From Hoeflea_A sp965228435 (GTDB lineage: Bacteria > Pseudomonadota > Alphaproteobacteria > Rhizobiales > Rhizobiaceae): a stretch of 64,000 nt of DNA. The DNA is taken from positions 1,364,001 through 1,428,000 of the forward strand of contig OZ245818.1 in assembly GCA_965228435.1 (NCBI GenBank). Direction: 5' to 3'. Made by a program: the position numbers and the translations under genes. Of the stretch, positions 35,677-44,555 are shown one piece after another; the first letter of the stretch is position 1; every line of letters starts with the position of its first letter. The notes below the pieces were generated by a model. That model saw nothing but the letters and a program-made list of their open reading frames with translations. It was not told where the DNA came from and did not search any database.

Positions 35677-36238
35677 AAAAACTTCATTAACTCTATGAAA
35701 TGGAACGATTTTTTCGTTCTTCTTCGGCTGTTTTTCCGGGCCCTTCGGTGCGATTTCGAGGAGCGTTTTCGCGCCCGGAAACATAGGTGGAATGACACAT
35801 CAGTCCGCCACTTGACCCGAGCCCATCCGGTGCTTCAAGCAGATTGGTGGCGCCCAGGCGGCGACCCGGAAAGCCGTCAGCCGACCGAATGATCGGGATT
35901 TTCCAGCAAAGCGCATCACACCAGAACGATACACAACCGTTCGGCGTCCGACGGTTCCTGTCGAGTGGTCGATGATCTCTATCGGTCGGGCCTGGCATGT
36001 CGGAAGGCGATAGTGTCGTTGCTAAAAGCTCCAAAAATGTCTTCGAGACAGACTGAATACCAGCTCTGACATGGGTAGCGTCATTTCTGACTTGTCCGGA
36101 TCGAAGCTTGCATCCCTGCAAAGGCGATTGACATTTTTGTTCTATTAATCAAAATATATTCTGAATTACATTCCAACTCATTCGCAGAAGGTTTTATGGA
36201 CAGAGCCGGATTGCGTCTGTCACCGAGGGAGATAGAAG
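35677..36238. other. A+T-rich intergenic zone with possible old IS remnant
   Basis: About 560 bases without a convincing gene. A minus-strand open frame at 35693-36121 has no family features or ribosome site. The string ACATAGGT, preceded by CCCGGAA, at about 35776-35790 closely matches CCCGAAGACATAGGT left of the IS (about 34307-34321). This sequence is reminiscent of IS481-type ends, suggesting a decayed element interrupted by the ISL3 copy. The last 110 bases hold the promoter region of the SMP-30-like gene. Confidence 0.4.
36128..36144 (+). promoter_or_regulatory. -35-like TTGACA with TTGTTCTA motif before the SMP-30 gene
   Basis: TTGACA at 36128-36133 is followed by TTGTTCTA at 36137-36144 inside the would-be spacer, in an A+T-rich stretch. 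The same core recurs before three other catabolic transcripts (38298-38309, 42339-42350, 50846-50857). A regulator site is possible. Confidence 0.35.
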
Positions 36239-37126
36239 TTGAAAAAGCTGATGGCTGTTACATGTCTGACCACGCTGGTTGCGACCAACGCTGTTGCAGA
36301 CACAAAAATCCTCTTCGAAGGAGCCTTGTTTCCGGAGGGTGCTTTGCATCACCAGGACACTCACATCTTTGTCGAGCTGGTTGCAGACCGGCTGGTCGCG
36401 CTCTCAGACGGGACTCACAGGGTGGTTTGGGAAGGCAATGGCTGCGCCCCAGCCTCCGTGATCGATCACGATAGTGGCTTCATCGTCGCCTGCAACGGTG
36501 GGAGCTCGGTCGTGAAACTCGACGCCGACGGCCGTGAACTTTGGCGCAAGGACCAGGATGGAAAGGGCGTCAAGCTGAACCAGCCGAATGATCTGACGCA
36601 TGGCAAGGATGGCGATCTCTGGTTTACAGCCAGCGGATCTCCAGATCCGGCAAAACAGCCGCAGGGACAGGTGTTCAACATGTCGGCGGAGGGCGAGATC
36701 GCCCTGGTTGCCGATGGCCTGTCCTATGCCAATGGTTTGGCGGTCTTGCCCGGCGAAGACACCCTGCTGGTAGCGGACATGTTCAACAGCCGCATTCTGT
36801 CTTATCCGATCCTCGGAGCATCGCTTGGTGAACCGGCAGTTTGGGCCGACCTGGCCAAGATTGCGCCGAACGGCGATGGCGCGCTGCCACCCTTCCCCGA
36901 TGGCATGGAAATCGGACCGGACGGAAATCTCTATATCGCCATCTGGGGCGGTCAGAAGATCGTCGTGCTGGACCCGGCCGGATCATTGAAAGACGAGATC
37001 CCGACACCGCTTCTGGGGACGACCAATCTTGCCTTTATCGACGCAGACACGCTGCTGGTGACTGGTGTTCACGATATTTCGGGCGCACCCTTTGCAGGCG
37101 ACGTGATCGAAATGAAACTAAAGTAA
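36239..37126 (+). CDS. Exported SMP-30/gluconolactonase-like beta-propeller protein
   Basis: A 295-residue protein with a signal peptide of about 20 residues. Family features are the N-terminal EGALFPEGALHH (metal-ligand Glu in the EGP-type loop), LNQPNDLTHGKDGDLWFT (Asn-Asp metal-binding segment), SYANGLAVLPGEDTLLVAD and FPDGMEIGPDGNLYIA. It probably hydrolyses a lactone in the periplasm. The start is TTG at 36239 with GAGGGAGA upstream; an ATG at 36251 would shorten the signal peptide. It precedes the catabolic cluster. Confidence 0.82.
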   Translation: MKKLMAVTCLTTLVATNAVADTKILFEGALFPEGALHHQDTHIFVELVADRLVALSDGTHRVVWEGNGCAPASVIDHDSGFIVACNGGSSVVKLDADGRELWRKDQDGKGVKLNQPNDLTHGKDGDLWFTASGSPDPAKQPQGQVFNMSAEGEIALVADGLSYANGLAVLPGEDTLLVADMFNSRILSYPILGASLGEPAVWADLAKIAPNGDGALPPFPDGMEIGPDGNLYIAIWGGQKIVVLDPAGSLKDEIPTPLLGTTNLAFIDADTLLVTGVHDISGAPFAGDVIEMKLK

Positions 37127-37134
37127 GAAAACCA

Positions 37135-37157
37135 GCCCGGCCTGCAGGTGGCCGGGC
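37135..37157. terminator. Hairpin between convergent SMP-30 and AKR genes
   Basis: A perfect 8-bp stem (GCCCGGCC/GGCCGGGC) with a seven-base loop just after the SMP-30 stop codon. There is no U-run, so termination strength is doubtful. Confidence 0.45.
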
Positions 37158-37201
37158 ACCGGGCGATCCCGTTCGGCAGCCAAATCTGCCGACCTTCGAC
37201 A

Positions 37202-38248
37202 TTATTTGTTCAGTTGTTTCGCCCACTGGCCGGCCCACCGAGGTCCGGCGGTTTTGCCCATCGGTGCAATTTCGTCGAGACGAGCCAGATCAGCCTCACT
37301 CAGGGCGACATCCGCGGCGGCGGAATTCTCCAGAACCCATTGGACCCGCTCGGCTCCTGGAATGGCGACAATGTCTTGATGGATAAGCCACGCCAGGGCC
37401 AATTGAGCAGGCGAAATGCGCTTTTCCTCGGCCATCGACCTGACCCGGCTGGCGATGTCCATGTTGATCTCGTAGTTGCCTTTTTGCAGCCTGGGCTCGA
37501 GCCGTCGATAGTCGTCAGCCGGATAGCTTTCCGCCGGCTTCGCAGATCCGGCCAGGACCCCCCTGCCAAGCGGCGCGTAGGCAACGAAACCAATCCCCAG
37601 GCTTTTGCACAAGGCCAATTCCTGGATTTCGACGTCGCGTTCCCACAGGGAATATTCGCTCTGTTGCGCCACAATCGGGTGCACTGCATGGGCACGCCTG
37701 AGGTTCTCGTGACTTGCCTCCGACAGACCGATGTGGCGCGCCTTACCCTGCTCCACCAGCAAGGCCATGGCGCCAACCGAATCCTCGATCGGCACCTTAG
37801 GATCGACTCGATGCAGATAGAGAAGGTCGACAAAGTCCGTTTTCAGGCGCTTCAGGCACCCTTCGACAGCCCTGGCGATATGGTCCGGGTGCGCGTTCTG
37901 GCCAATCCGGCGGCCATCATCCTCGTGAGCAAATCCGATTTTGGTCGACAGAACGACCTTCTGGCGCAGACCGTCGAGCGCTCTGCCGACAAATGTCTCG
38001 TTGGCGAATCCGTATAGCACGGGCTTGTCGGATACGCTGGTGTCGAGCGGTCCGTAGTTTTCCGCAGTATCAAACAGCGTGACACCGGCATCCACGGCTG
38101 CATGAACGGCACGCATGGCCTCGGATTCATCCACCCGACCGTAGGTGCCCCCCATACCCATGCAGCCGAGCCCGAGAACACTGACCTCCGGACCGTCGTC
38201 ACCAAGTTTTCTGTACCGCAAGACCGCCTCCGAAGCCACTAATCCCAT
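37202..38248 (-). CDS. Aldo/keto reductase
   Basis: A 348-residue NADPH-dependent TIM-barrel oxidoreductase interconverting aldehydes or ketones with alcohols. The catalytic tetrad is readable: Asp in FDTAENYG (with Tyr), Lys in STKIGFA and His in DLLYLHRVD. The NADP-binding C-terminal PGAERVQWVLENS follows. The layout matches the AKR13-type (YakC-like) group. It is divergent from the TRAP transporter 1 operon over an 82-bp promoter and so may act on its imported substrate. Confidence 0.88.
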   Translation of the reverse strand: MGLVASEAVLRYRKLGDDGPEVSVLGLGCMGMGGTYGRVDESEAMRAVHAAVDAGVTLFDTAENYGPLDTSVSDKPVLYGFANETFVGRALDGLRQKVVLSTKIGFAHEDDGRRIGQNAHPDHIARAVEGCLKRLKTDFVDLLYLHRVDPKVPIEDSVGAMALLVEQGKARHIGLSEASHENLRRAHAVHPIVAQQSEYSLWERDVEIQELALCKSLGIGFVAYAPLGRGVLAGSAKPAESYPADDYRRLEPRLQKGNYEINMDIASRVRSMAEEKRISPAQLALAWLIHQDIVAIPGAERVQWVLENSAAADVALSEADLARLDEIAPMGKTAGPRWAGQWAKQLNK

Positions 38249-38284
38249 GCGCGCGAATATTAAGGGTTGCTCACCTATTATATT

Positions 38285-38309
38285 GGATATATCCTAACTA
38301 TTAGAACAT
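38285..38309. promoter_or_regulatory. Operator candidates between AKR and TRAP operon 1
   Basis: GGATATATCC (38285-38294) is a perfect 10-bp palindrome. It is followed at 38298-38309 by CTATTAGAACAT, the reverse complement of the TGTTCTA motif shared with other promoters of the cluster. Both lie 22-46 bases before dctP. Confidence 0.4.
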
Positions 38310-38330
38310 TTCAACGGAGGAGAATTCGAC

Positions 38331-39353
38331 ATGAATTTTGGAAAGCTGATTTGCACCGCCGCTCTCGCCGTGGTCATGGGTGCCGGCGCTTTGCCTGAGG
38401 CAGAAGCTCAGACGACGCTTCGCTTCTCGAACTGGGTGCCTGGAACAACCCATCCGTCGATCGGCTTTGAAGAGTGGGGCAAAGCCATTGAAGAAGCTTC
38501 CAATGGAAATCTGAAAGTCGAGTTCTTTCACGCAGGTCAGCTCGGCAATGCGCGCGACCACTACAATATGGCACGCGACGGCATTGCCGATTTCACCTGG
38601 TCCGTTCCGGCTTTCGAACCCGGCCGGTTCCCCATGTTCGAAGTGATGTCTATCCCGTACATGACCAAGGACGCGGTCACGGCATCCAACGCCTTTCATG
38701 ATTGGTATCGGACCTACGCGCCGGACGAGATGTCCGACGTCAAGCTGTGCGCCATTACCATGGCTCCGGAAGGCACGCTGAATTTCAAGGACAAGGAAAT
38801 CCGCACACCGGACCAAATGCAGGGCGTCAAAATGCGTCCTGTCGGGGCTTTCATGACCAACTATGTCAAGAACCTCGGCGCCGTGCCTGTGGCCATTCCT
38901 GCCTCGGAGGCTCGCCAGGCTTTTGATCGCGGTCTGGTGGATGCCATCGCCTTTCCGTGGCGCACTCTCTATCCGTTCGGACTGGACAAGGTCACGACCC
39001 ATCATCAGGACATGATCTTCTACGCCGTGGCGGCAACCATCGTCATGAACAAGGATAGCTACAACAACCTTAGCGATGCCGACAAAAAGGTGATTGACGA
39101 TCACTGCAATCCGCAATGGAGCCAGAACATCAACCAGATGTGGTACGACTGGGAGAAGGAAGGCCGGTCGATGCTAACCGGCGATGGCCACACCATCTAC
39201 AAGCTCACCGATGATGAACAGCAGCAGTGGATCGATGCCAGCCTGCCGCTCCGGGACGAGTGGAAGAAGCAGGTCGCCGGCAAGGTCGATGACCCGGACG
39301 CAGCGCTTGACGCATTGCTCAAAAAGCTCAACGACGCTGGTGCGGCCTACTGA
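38331..39353 (+). CDS. dctP: TRAP transporter substrate-binding protein DctP (system 1)
   Basis: A 340-residue periplasmic receptor with a signal peptide ending near EAEAQ. The DctP fold is seen in TLRFSNWVPGTTHPSIGF, the organic-acid-clamping Arg region GVKMRPVGAFM, and SEARQAFDRGLVDAI. It binds a carboxylate for the DctQM permease. A good GGAGGAG site precedes the ATG at 38331. The ligand is unknown; adjacent enzymes suggest a catabolic substrate. Confidence 0.92.
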   Translation: MNFGKLICTAALAVVMGAGALPEAEAQTTLRFSNWVPGTTHPSIGFEEWGKAIEEASNGNLKVEFFHAGQLGNARDHYNMARDGIADFTWSVPAFEPGRFPMFEVMSIPYMTKDAVTASNAFHDWYRTYAPDEMSDVKLCAITMAPEGTLNFKDKEIRTPDQMQGVKMRPVGAFMTNYVKNLGAVPVAIPASEARQAFDRGLVDAIAFPWRTLYPFGLDKVTTHHQDMIFYAVAATIVMNKDSYNNLSDADKKVIDDHCNPQWSQNINQMWYDWEKEGRSMLTGDGHTIYKLTDDEQQQWIDASLPLRDEWKKQVAGKVDDPDAALDALLKKLNDAGAAY

Positions 39354-39362
39354 TGTTCGGTA

Positions 39363-39390
39363 GCTGGCTGCCGCTGCCGCGGTAGCCAGC
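39363..39390 (+). promoter_or_regulatory. Intercistronic hairpin between dctP and dctQ (system 1)
   Basis: An 11-bp stem with one G-U pair (GCTGGCTGCCG with CGGTAGCCAGC) and a six-base loop lies in the 56-bp gap. No U-run follows. It probably raises receptor mRNA over permease mRNA. Confidence 0.6.
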
Positions 39391-39409
39391 CCCAACCTGG
39401 GAGACCCCC

Positions 39410-39904
39410 ATGCTGGAAGTGCTCGGGCGCCTGTCGAAATGGATCGGCGCGACTGCCCTCTTCGTGGTCATGACGATCATCTTCGTCTCGGTCATCGCGA
39501 GATACGTGTTCGGCTATGTCATTCCCGATTCATACGATTTGCCGCGCATGTTTCTGGGCATCCTGATCTTTTGGGGAATTGCTCTCGCCGTGGCGGAAGG
39601 CACCATGATCAAGGTCGACTTTCTGTACGAGCACCTGAGCAAGGGCGGTCGCCATCTCCTGGACATCATCAGCGCGGCAATCGTGTTCGGCGTTATCAGC
39701 CTCATCGGCTGGCGAGCGGGCAGCGCGGTCGTCGACGCGTTCGGAAATGGCGTATCGACATCCGACATGCGCCTGAGGCTCTGGCCTTTCTACGCGGTCG
39801 CAGCCGCGGCCATGGCCGCCTGTGTCGTGCTCTCAGCAGGCGTCTTGTGGAAGACCCTGATGTCGCCCGAGCAAGATGCCGATAAAGGGGAGGCAGACCA
39901 ATGA
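39410..39904 (+). CDS. dctQ: TRAP transporter small permease DctQ (system 1)
   Basis: A 164-residue protein with four hydrophobic segments (about 13-35, 47-66, 84-105, 126-147). It has the DctQ hallmark VIARYVFGYVIPDSYDL near the first helix and AEGTMIKVDFLY later. It bridges the receptor and the large permease. Its last four bases overlap the dctM start (ATGA). Confidence 0.9.
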   Translation: MLEVLGRLSKWIGATALFVVMTIIFVSVIARYVFGYVIPDSYDLPRMFLGILIFWGIALAVAEGTMIKVDFLYEHLSKGGRHLLDIISAAIVFGVISLIGWRAGSAVVDAFGNGVSTSDMRLRLWPFYAVAAAAMAACVVLSAGVLWKTLMSPEQDADKGEADQ

Positions 39905-41202
39905 GCGGCGAAGTCGTCGCCCTTATAGGGTTTGTGGCCCTTTTCGGTCTGATGGCGCTGAGAGTTCCGATCGGCATTGCCATGATCCTCGTCGGATTTT
40001 GCGGTTTTGCATCGATCGTTGGCCTGAAGCCGGCGTTGAGCCAATTGTCATCTGTTCCGCTGCGCACAGCGACCGACGAAGTTTTTGGGGTTGTCCCGCT
40101 GTTCATCCTGATGGGTACGTTCGCGGCCGCGTCAGGGATGAGCACAGAACTCTACAAGGCCAGTCATGCCTGGGTGGGACACCGAAGGGGTGGCCTGGCC
40201 ATGGCGACAATTCTGTCGTGCGGCGGCTTTGCCGCCATCTGTGGTTCCTCGGTCGCTTCGGCCGCAACGCTCGGAAAGATAGCCCTGCCGGAAATGACCC
40301 GTTTCGGCTACAAATCATCGCTGGCCACCGGCACGATCGCCGCCGGCGGGACTTTGGGAATTCTGATTCCGCCCTCGGTCGTGCTGGCGATCTACGGCAT
40401 TATCACCGAGCAGGATATCGCCGTTCTGTTCATTGCCGGGGTCATTCCAGGCTTCTTGGCCATTCTGCTTTACCTCGTGCTGATACGAATCATGTCGCAG
40501 CTCGATCCTGAGGCGGCGCCGGCTGTCGGAACGTTTAACATGCGCGAAGCCCTGCGCTCCATCAGCGGCGTTTGGCCGGTCATGGTGTTGTTCGTCTTTG
40601 TCATTGGCGGAATTTATTTCGGCGTTTTCACGCCGACGGAAGCTGCCGCAATGGGTGCTGCGGGCACACTGATCCTTAGCCTTCTGCGCCGCAAACTGAA
40701 CTCCGAAACCCTGATGGCCTCTTTGGTCGAGGCGGTTCGCCTGACGGGTGGGATCTTCGTCATCGCCATCGGCGCGGTCATTTTCGGGTACTTTTTGACA
40801 ATCACCCGGACGCCGCAAAATCTTGCCAGCCTGATCGGCGGCCTCGACTGGTCACCGAGCCTGGTGCTGATGGTCATCATCCTGGGCTATCTGGCCCTGG
40901 GCATGTTTCTGGATTCTCTGGCCATCATTCTGCTTACGGTCCCGATCATGTACCCGATCATCCTGCAGCTCGGCTACGACCCGATCTGGTTCGGCATTCT
41001 TCTGGTCATGGTCATTGAAATCGGGCTGATCACGCCGCCCTATGGGATGAACGTCTTCGTGCTGAAAAGCGTCAGTCCCGAGCTCAAACTCGGGACCATA
41101 TACAAAGGCGTGCTTCCCTTCGTCGCCGCGGACATCGTTCGGGTCATTCTGATCGTGCTGTTCCCGGCACTGGTGCTGTTCCTGCCGAAGACCATGTACT
41201 GA
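39901..41202 (+). CDS. dctM: TRAP transporter large permease DctM (system 1)
   Basis: A 433-residue ion-coupled permease with about 12 hydrophobic segments. The DctM signatures GTFAAASGMSTELYKASHAW, CGSSVASAATLGKIALPEM and GTLGILIPPSVVLAIYG are present, as is ITPPYGMNVFVLKS. It uses the sodium gradient to import the DctP-bound solute. It overlaps dctQ by four bases and ends 14 bp from the convergent esterase gene. Confidence 0.94.
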   Translation: MSGEVVALIGFVALFGLMALRVPIGIAMILVGFCGFASIVGLKPALSQLSSVPLRTATDEVFGVVPLFILMGTFAAASGMSTELYKASHAWVGHRRGGLAMATILSCGGFAAICGSSVASAATLGKIALPEMTRFGYKSSLATGTIAAGGTLGILIPPSVVLAIYGIITEQDIAVLFIAGVIPGFLAILLYLVLIRIMSQLDPEAAPAVGTFNMREALRSISGVWPVMVLFVFVIGGIYFGVFTPTEAAAMGAAGTLILSLLRRKLNSETLMASLVEAVRLTGGIFVIAIGAVIFGYFLTITRTPQNLASLIGGLDWSPSLVLMVIILGYLALGMFLDSLAIILLTVPIMYPIILQLGYDPIWFGILLVMVIEIGLITPPYGMNVFVLKSVSPELKLGTIYKGVLPFVAADIVRVILIVLFPALVLFLPKTMY

Positions 41203-41216
41203 CCCGAGGGTCTTCC

Positions 41217-42125
41217 TCAGCCGCCTGAGGACGACCCGAGATGGTCCGCCAGAAACAGGCCAGCGCGCGTTACTGCACTGGATGCTTCGGGAGCACCAGG
41301 CGTGTAGCGGTGCCAGACGTGCGGCATATGCGGCCAATGTTCCAGGACAACGCTGCCGCTCACCTCATGCAGAGCAGCAGCAAGGCGATGGCCGTCATCT
41401 TGCACATAGTCGGCGCCGCCGGTCTGAATAAGGACAGGCGGCAGCCGTTCCAGATTCCCGTCGAGGATCCGCAACTGCGGCGCGTCTAACTGATCCTGTC
41501 GGACCGCGTTGGAAATCATACTGCGGGCGCGACCATAATTGCGCATGTAGTGCGATGTGGTTTCACTGAAATCGAGCATCGGCGCCATCAGAGATACGGC
41601 CCGCACCCTGGAGGTCGGCTCATCCCGGTCCAGACATGCCAGATGCATCGAGAGGGCACCCCCGACCGAATCCCCGGCAAGAACGACAGGCCGTTCAGGG
41701 GGAAGTGCGCGAAACACCGCCTCGACATCATCGTATGGGGCCGGGAAAGGATGTTCGGGAGCCAGCCGATAATCCACAAAGATACCTTCGGCGCCCACGA
41801 CCCGACAAATATGATCGCATATATGGGCGTGGCTGTCCCAGTTGCCGCCGACAAATCCGCCCCCATGAATGTAAATAAGAACAGGCCCTGGAGTTTCGGG
41901 CGCGCGGTAAACGGCCACGCCACCCAGCGTATCCTGCTTCCAGCCCAGCTCGACCACCTGCAGGTTTCGGGTTTTGCCCAGGGCCTCGCGGGCGGCGGCG
42001 ACATCAAAACTGTCATTGTCGACACCCCCGCTCAGGCGGGCTTGCGCATAGGCTTCCGCCTGCCGGCGAAGCTGTTCCGATAGGTCCTCGATCCGCGACG
42101 AGGACAAGGGCAACCTGTTTTTCAT
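41217..42125 (-). CDS. HSL-family alpha/beta hydrolase (esterase or lactonase)
   Basis: A 302-residue enzyme of the hormone-sensitive-lipase (GDXG) family. Oxyanion hole HGGGFVGGN, nucleophile GDSVGG, Asp in TGGADYVQDD and His in PHMPHVW are all present. Monoterpene epsilon-lactone hydrolases (MlhB) belong to this family, which is of interest beside an oxygenase and an old yellow enzyme. The exact substrate is not shown. It lies between the TRAP 1 operon and the hydrolase-monooxygenase pair, opposite in direction to both. Confidence 0.87.
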   Translation of the reverse strand: MKNRLPLSSSRIEDLSEQLRRQAEAYAQARLSGGVDNDSFDVAAAREALGKTRNLQVVELGWKQDTLGGVAVYRAPETPGPVLIYIHGGGFVGGNWDSHAHICDHICRVVGAEGIFVDYRLAPEHPFPAPYDDVEAVFRALPPERPVVLAGDSVGGALSMHLACLDRDEPTSRVRAVSLMAPMLDFSETTSHYMRNYGRARSMISNAVRQDQLDAPQLRILDGNLERLPPVLIQTGGADYVQDDGHRLAAALHEVSGSVVLEHWPHMPHVWHRYTPGAPEASSAVTRAGLFLADHLGSSSGG

Positions 42126-42320
42126 GGATGGAAACCTTTCAACATTCTCTTTTGCGATCGAAGTCCGACTTGGAGCAGGCGTGATCCTGAACAGGTGTCT
42201 TTCGGCTTTCTAGACGATGCACATCCACTCGACATCTCCCTTTGCATTTTGATCGACCCAAGGCCCGCCATTCGGAACAAAACGGGCCGAAAACCTTGAC
42301 TTCCTACATTTCATCTCGTT

Positions 42321-42350
42321 AAATGGAATGCAATTCATTTTTTAGAACAA
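42321..42350. promoter_or_regulatory. Inverted repeat plus TTAGAACAA motif before the hydrolase-monooxygenase pair
   Basis: AAATGGAATG and CAATTCATTT (42321-42340) form an imperfect 20-bp inverted repeat (8 of 10 positions). Directly behind it, 42339-42350 reads TTTTTAGAACAA, the complement of the recurring TTGTTCTA motif. The pair sits 10-40 bases before the start codon; an IclR-type operator is a reasonable guess. Confidence 0.4.
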
Positions 42351-42360
42351 GAGGTCTTTT

Positions 42361-43179
42361 ATGTCTGGTGATGTCTACACACCCGATCCCGAGGTTGAGA
42401 TCGATGGATTGACCATCGGCCTGCGGCGCAAGGGCAGCGGTCGGCCGATGCTTGTTCTTCAGTCCTTGGAGGGCTGGATTCGCGACGAGACGTTTTCGGA
42501 CAGGCTGGCGCAGAACCACGAGGTTTATCTGCCTCAACATCCCGGATTCGGTCAGTCTCCGTTGCCCGCCGAACTGCGTTCGGTCGATGATCTAGCCTAT
42601 TTCTACCTGACGCTACTGGAACATTTCGACCTGCGGGACGTGGTTCTGGTCGGCGCCGGTTTTGGGGGTTGGATCGCCCAGGAAATTGCTGTTCGCTCGA
42701 CCGAACGCATCGGAGCACTGGTTCTTGCGGACACTCTGGGTCTGCGTTTCACCACCGACCCGTCGGTCCGCGATATCCAGGACATCTATGTCATGAGCCA
42801 GGCGGAAATCGCCGATAACCTGTATTTTGATCCGGAAGCCAATCGTCGCGACGTGACCCAGTTGCCGGACCATGTTCTGCTGTCGATCGCGCATTCGCGC
42901 GAAACGATGACGTTCCTGGGTTGGCAACCCTATATGCACAACCCGATCCTCAAACGCTGGCTTCGTCGCATCGACGTTCCGACGCTCGTGGTCTGGGGCG
43001 AAGCCGATCAGTTCGTCTTCCCGGACTATGGCCGCAAGGTCGCAGGCGCCATTCCAGGCGCGCAATTCAAGCTGCTCGAAAAAAGCGGCCACTACCCGCA
43101 CATCGAAACGCCGGACGAATTTGTCGGCGCGGTTCAGGAGTTCCTGGCCGGCACGGACTCAATTCGCAAATCCGCTTAA
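42361..43179 (+). CDS. Alpha/beta hydrolase-fold protein lacking the nucleophile serine
   Basis: A 272-residue alpha/beta-hydrolase-fold protein. The nucleophile elbow reads VGAGFGGWIAQE: the usual Ser of GxSxG is Gly (codon GGT) and the preceding His is Ala. The acid (WGEADQFVF) and the His (SGHYPHIE) remain. It therefore cannot use the standard serine mechanism and may be a lyase, a non-catalytic partner or a distinct subfamily. It is followed after 20 bp by the luciferase-like monooxygenase gene, so the two probably act together. Confidence 0.8.
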   Translation: MSGDVYTPDPEVEIDGLTIGLRRKGSGRPMLVLQSLEGWIRDETFSDRLAQNHEVYLPQHPGFGQSPLPAELRSVDDLAYFYLTLLEHFDLRDVVLVGAGFGGWIAQEIAVRSTERIGALVLADTLGLRFTTDPSVRDIQDIYVMSQAEIADNLYFDPEANRRDVTQLPDHVLLSIAHSRETMTFLGWQPYMHNPILKRWLRRIDVPTLVVWGEADQFVFPDYGRKVAGAIPGAQFKLLEKSGHYPHIETPDEFVGAVQEFLAGTDSIRKSA

Positions 43180-43199
43180 CCGGGCCTAGGAGATGCATC

Positions 43200-44408
43200 A
43201 TGGAAACCTTTCACTTCTCGGAACAACCCTATCCTGACGCCTGGGACCTTGGACTGGATTCCCTTCGCAACACCATTCCCAACAGTCTCTGTGACCCGCA
43301 GACCGCGCGCCAGGTCTATCGCGAGCGACAGGACGAATGGCTGCTCTGCGACGAGTTGGGGATCAACATCGCGTTCAACGAGCACCACACGTCCGCCACC
43401 TGTCTTTCGGCATCGCCGGAGGTCACCATGGCAATCATGGCCCGCATCACCAACAACGTTCTGCTTTTGCCGATCGGCTTTCAGGTTGCCAACCGGCCCA
43501 ATCCGGTTCTCCTGGCGGAACAGATTGCGATGGCCGACGTCATCTCCGGAGGGCGTCTGCATGTCGGTCTCGTCAAGGGCGCGCCCTATGAGTTGTCTCC
43601 GGCCAACTCCAATCCGGGACGCTACCTGGAACGGTTCTGGGAAGGTGTCGAGCTGATCACCACAGCGCTCTCCAATCGTGATGCACCGGTGAATTTCGAA
43701 GGCGAATATTATCATTACCGGCAGGTCAATGTCTGGCCGCGCCCCTTCCAGGAACCGCACCCGCCGATCTGGATGCCGGCGCAAAGCCCCGGTTCGACCA
43801 TCGAAATCGCGAGGCGCGGGTTCAATTTTGCCGCTTTCCTGTGCGGTCGAAACTACAAGATCCTGCGGGAAATCTATGTTGAGGAAACCATGAAGGCCGG
43901 TTTTCCGGAGCCGGGGCCCGAGAAGTTCGGCTATCTCGCACTTTGCGCCGTAGGTGAGACCGAAGAGGAGGGATATGCCCGCGCTTACGAAATCCACGAG
44001 TACCTGCGCACCACCGGCATCATCTCTGAAGCCTTCGTCAATCCCCCCGGATATCAGTCACCCCAGAACAATGCGAAATGGTTGCGCCTCGGACAGTTGC
44101 GCGGACGTTCGGGAACGCATTTCGGAGCGACGATGAAAGACGGCACGAAGATCAATCAGGCCACGGCTTCGATCCCCGAATTAATCGACGCCAATATCGT
44201 GTTCGCGGGAACCGCCGACCAGGTTTACGAACAGATCTGCGAATTCAACGACTATGTCGGCGGCATCGGCAACATGGTGTTCATGTTCCATGGTGGCCGA
44301 ATGGCACACGAGGATGTCAAGGACAACTTGAGGCGCTATGCCAAGGATGTCATGCCGCGTCTCAAGGAACGCTATCCCGGCCAATCGCAAATTGCTGCAG
44401 CCGAGTAA
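43200..44408 (+). CDS. LLM-class flavin-dependent monooxygenase
   Basis: A 402-residue luciferase-like monooxygenase (TIM barrel) that uses reduced FMN from a separate reductase. Typical stretches are FNEHHTSATCLSASPEV, LLPIGFQVANRPNPVLLAEQ, DVISGGRLHVGLVKGAPYE and VWPRPFQEPHPPIWM. The ATG at 43200 follows AGGAGATGC; the longer upstream frame belongs to the overlapping hydrolase strand. Type II Baeyer-Villiger enzymes are in this class. No flavin reductase gene of the usual type is next to it. A clear terminator follows. Confidence 0.88.
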   Translation: METFHFSEQPYPDAWDLGLDSLRNTIPNSLCDPQTARQVYRERQDEWLLCDELGINIAFNEHHTSATCLSASPEVTMAIMARITNNVLLLPIGFQVANRPNPVLLAEQIAMADVISGGRLHVGLVKGAPYELSPANSNPGRYLERFWEGVELITTALSNRDAPVNFEGEYYHYRQVNVWPRPFQEPHPPIWMPAQSPGSTIEIARRGFNFAAFLCGRNYKILREIYVEETMKAGFPEPGPEKFGYLALCAVGETEEEGYARAYEIHEYLRTTGIISEAFVNPPGYQSPQNNAKWLRLGQLRGRSGTHFGATMKDGTKINQATASIPELIDANIVFAGTADQVYEQICEFNDYVGGIGNMVFMFHGGRMAHEDVKDNLRRYAKDVMPRLKERYPGQSQIAAAE

Positions 44409-44414
44409 AGCCGT

Positions 44415-44438
44415 GGCGGGCCGAAAGGCCCGCCTTTT
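44415..44438 (+). terminator. Rho-independent terminator after the monooxygenase gene
   Basis: Perfect 8-bp GC stem GGCGGGCC/GGCCCGCC with GAAA tetraloop, followed by TTTT. It closes the hydrolase-monooxygenase transcript before the IclR genes. Confidence 0.85.
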
Positions 44439-44555
44439 CGCTTCTGGATCATATTGTTGGACAGAGCCTCCTGTTCCTTGTCCGATGCCGAAAATGGTGA
44501 TAGTCGGAAAACAAACCGCAATGGAGAACGGCCAGAGTCCCGTCGATTCCGATAC

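Noticed and set aside
34322..35684. 8-bp target-site duplication around the ISL3 element
   Set aside because: The flanking octamers acagaacg and aaaacttc do not match, also when the ends are shifted by one base.
35693..36121. Minus-strand open frame beside the IS
   Set aside because: Pro/Arg/Ser-rich composition, no recognisable motif, no ribosome site. Treated as decayed element DNA.
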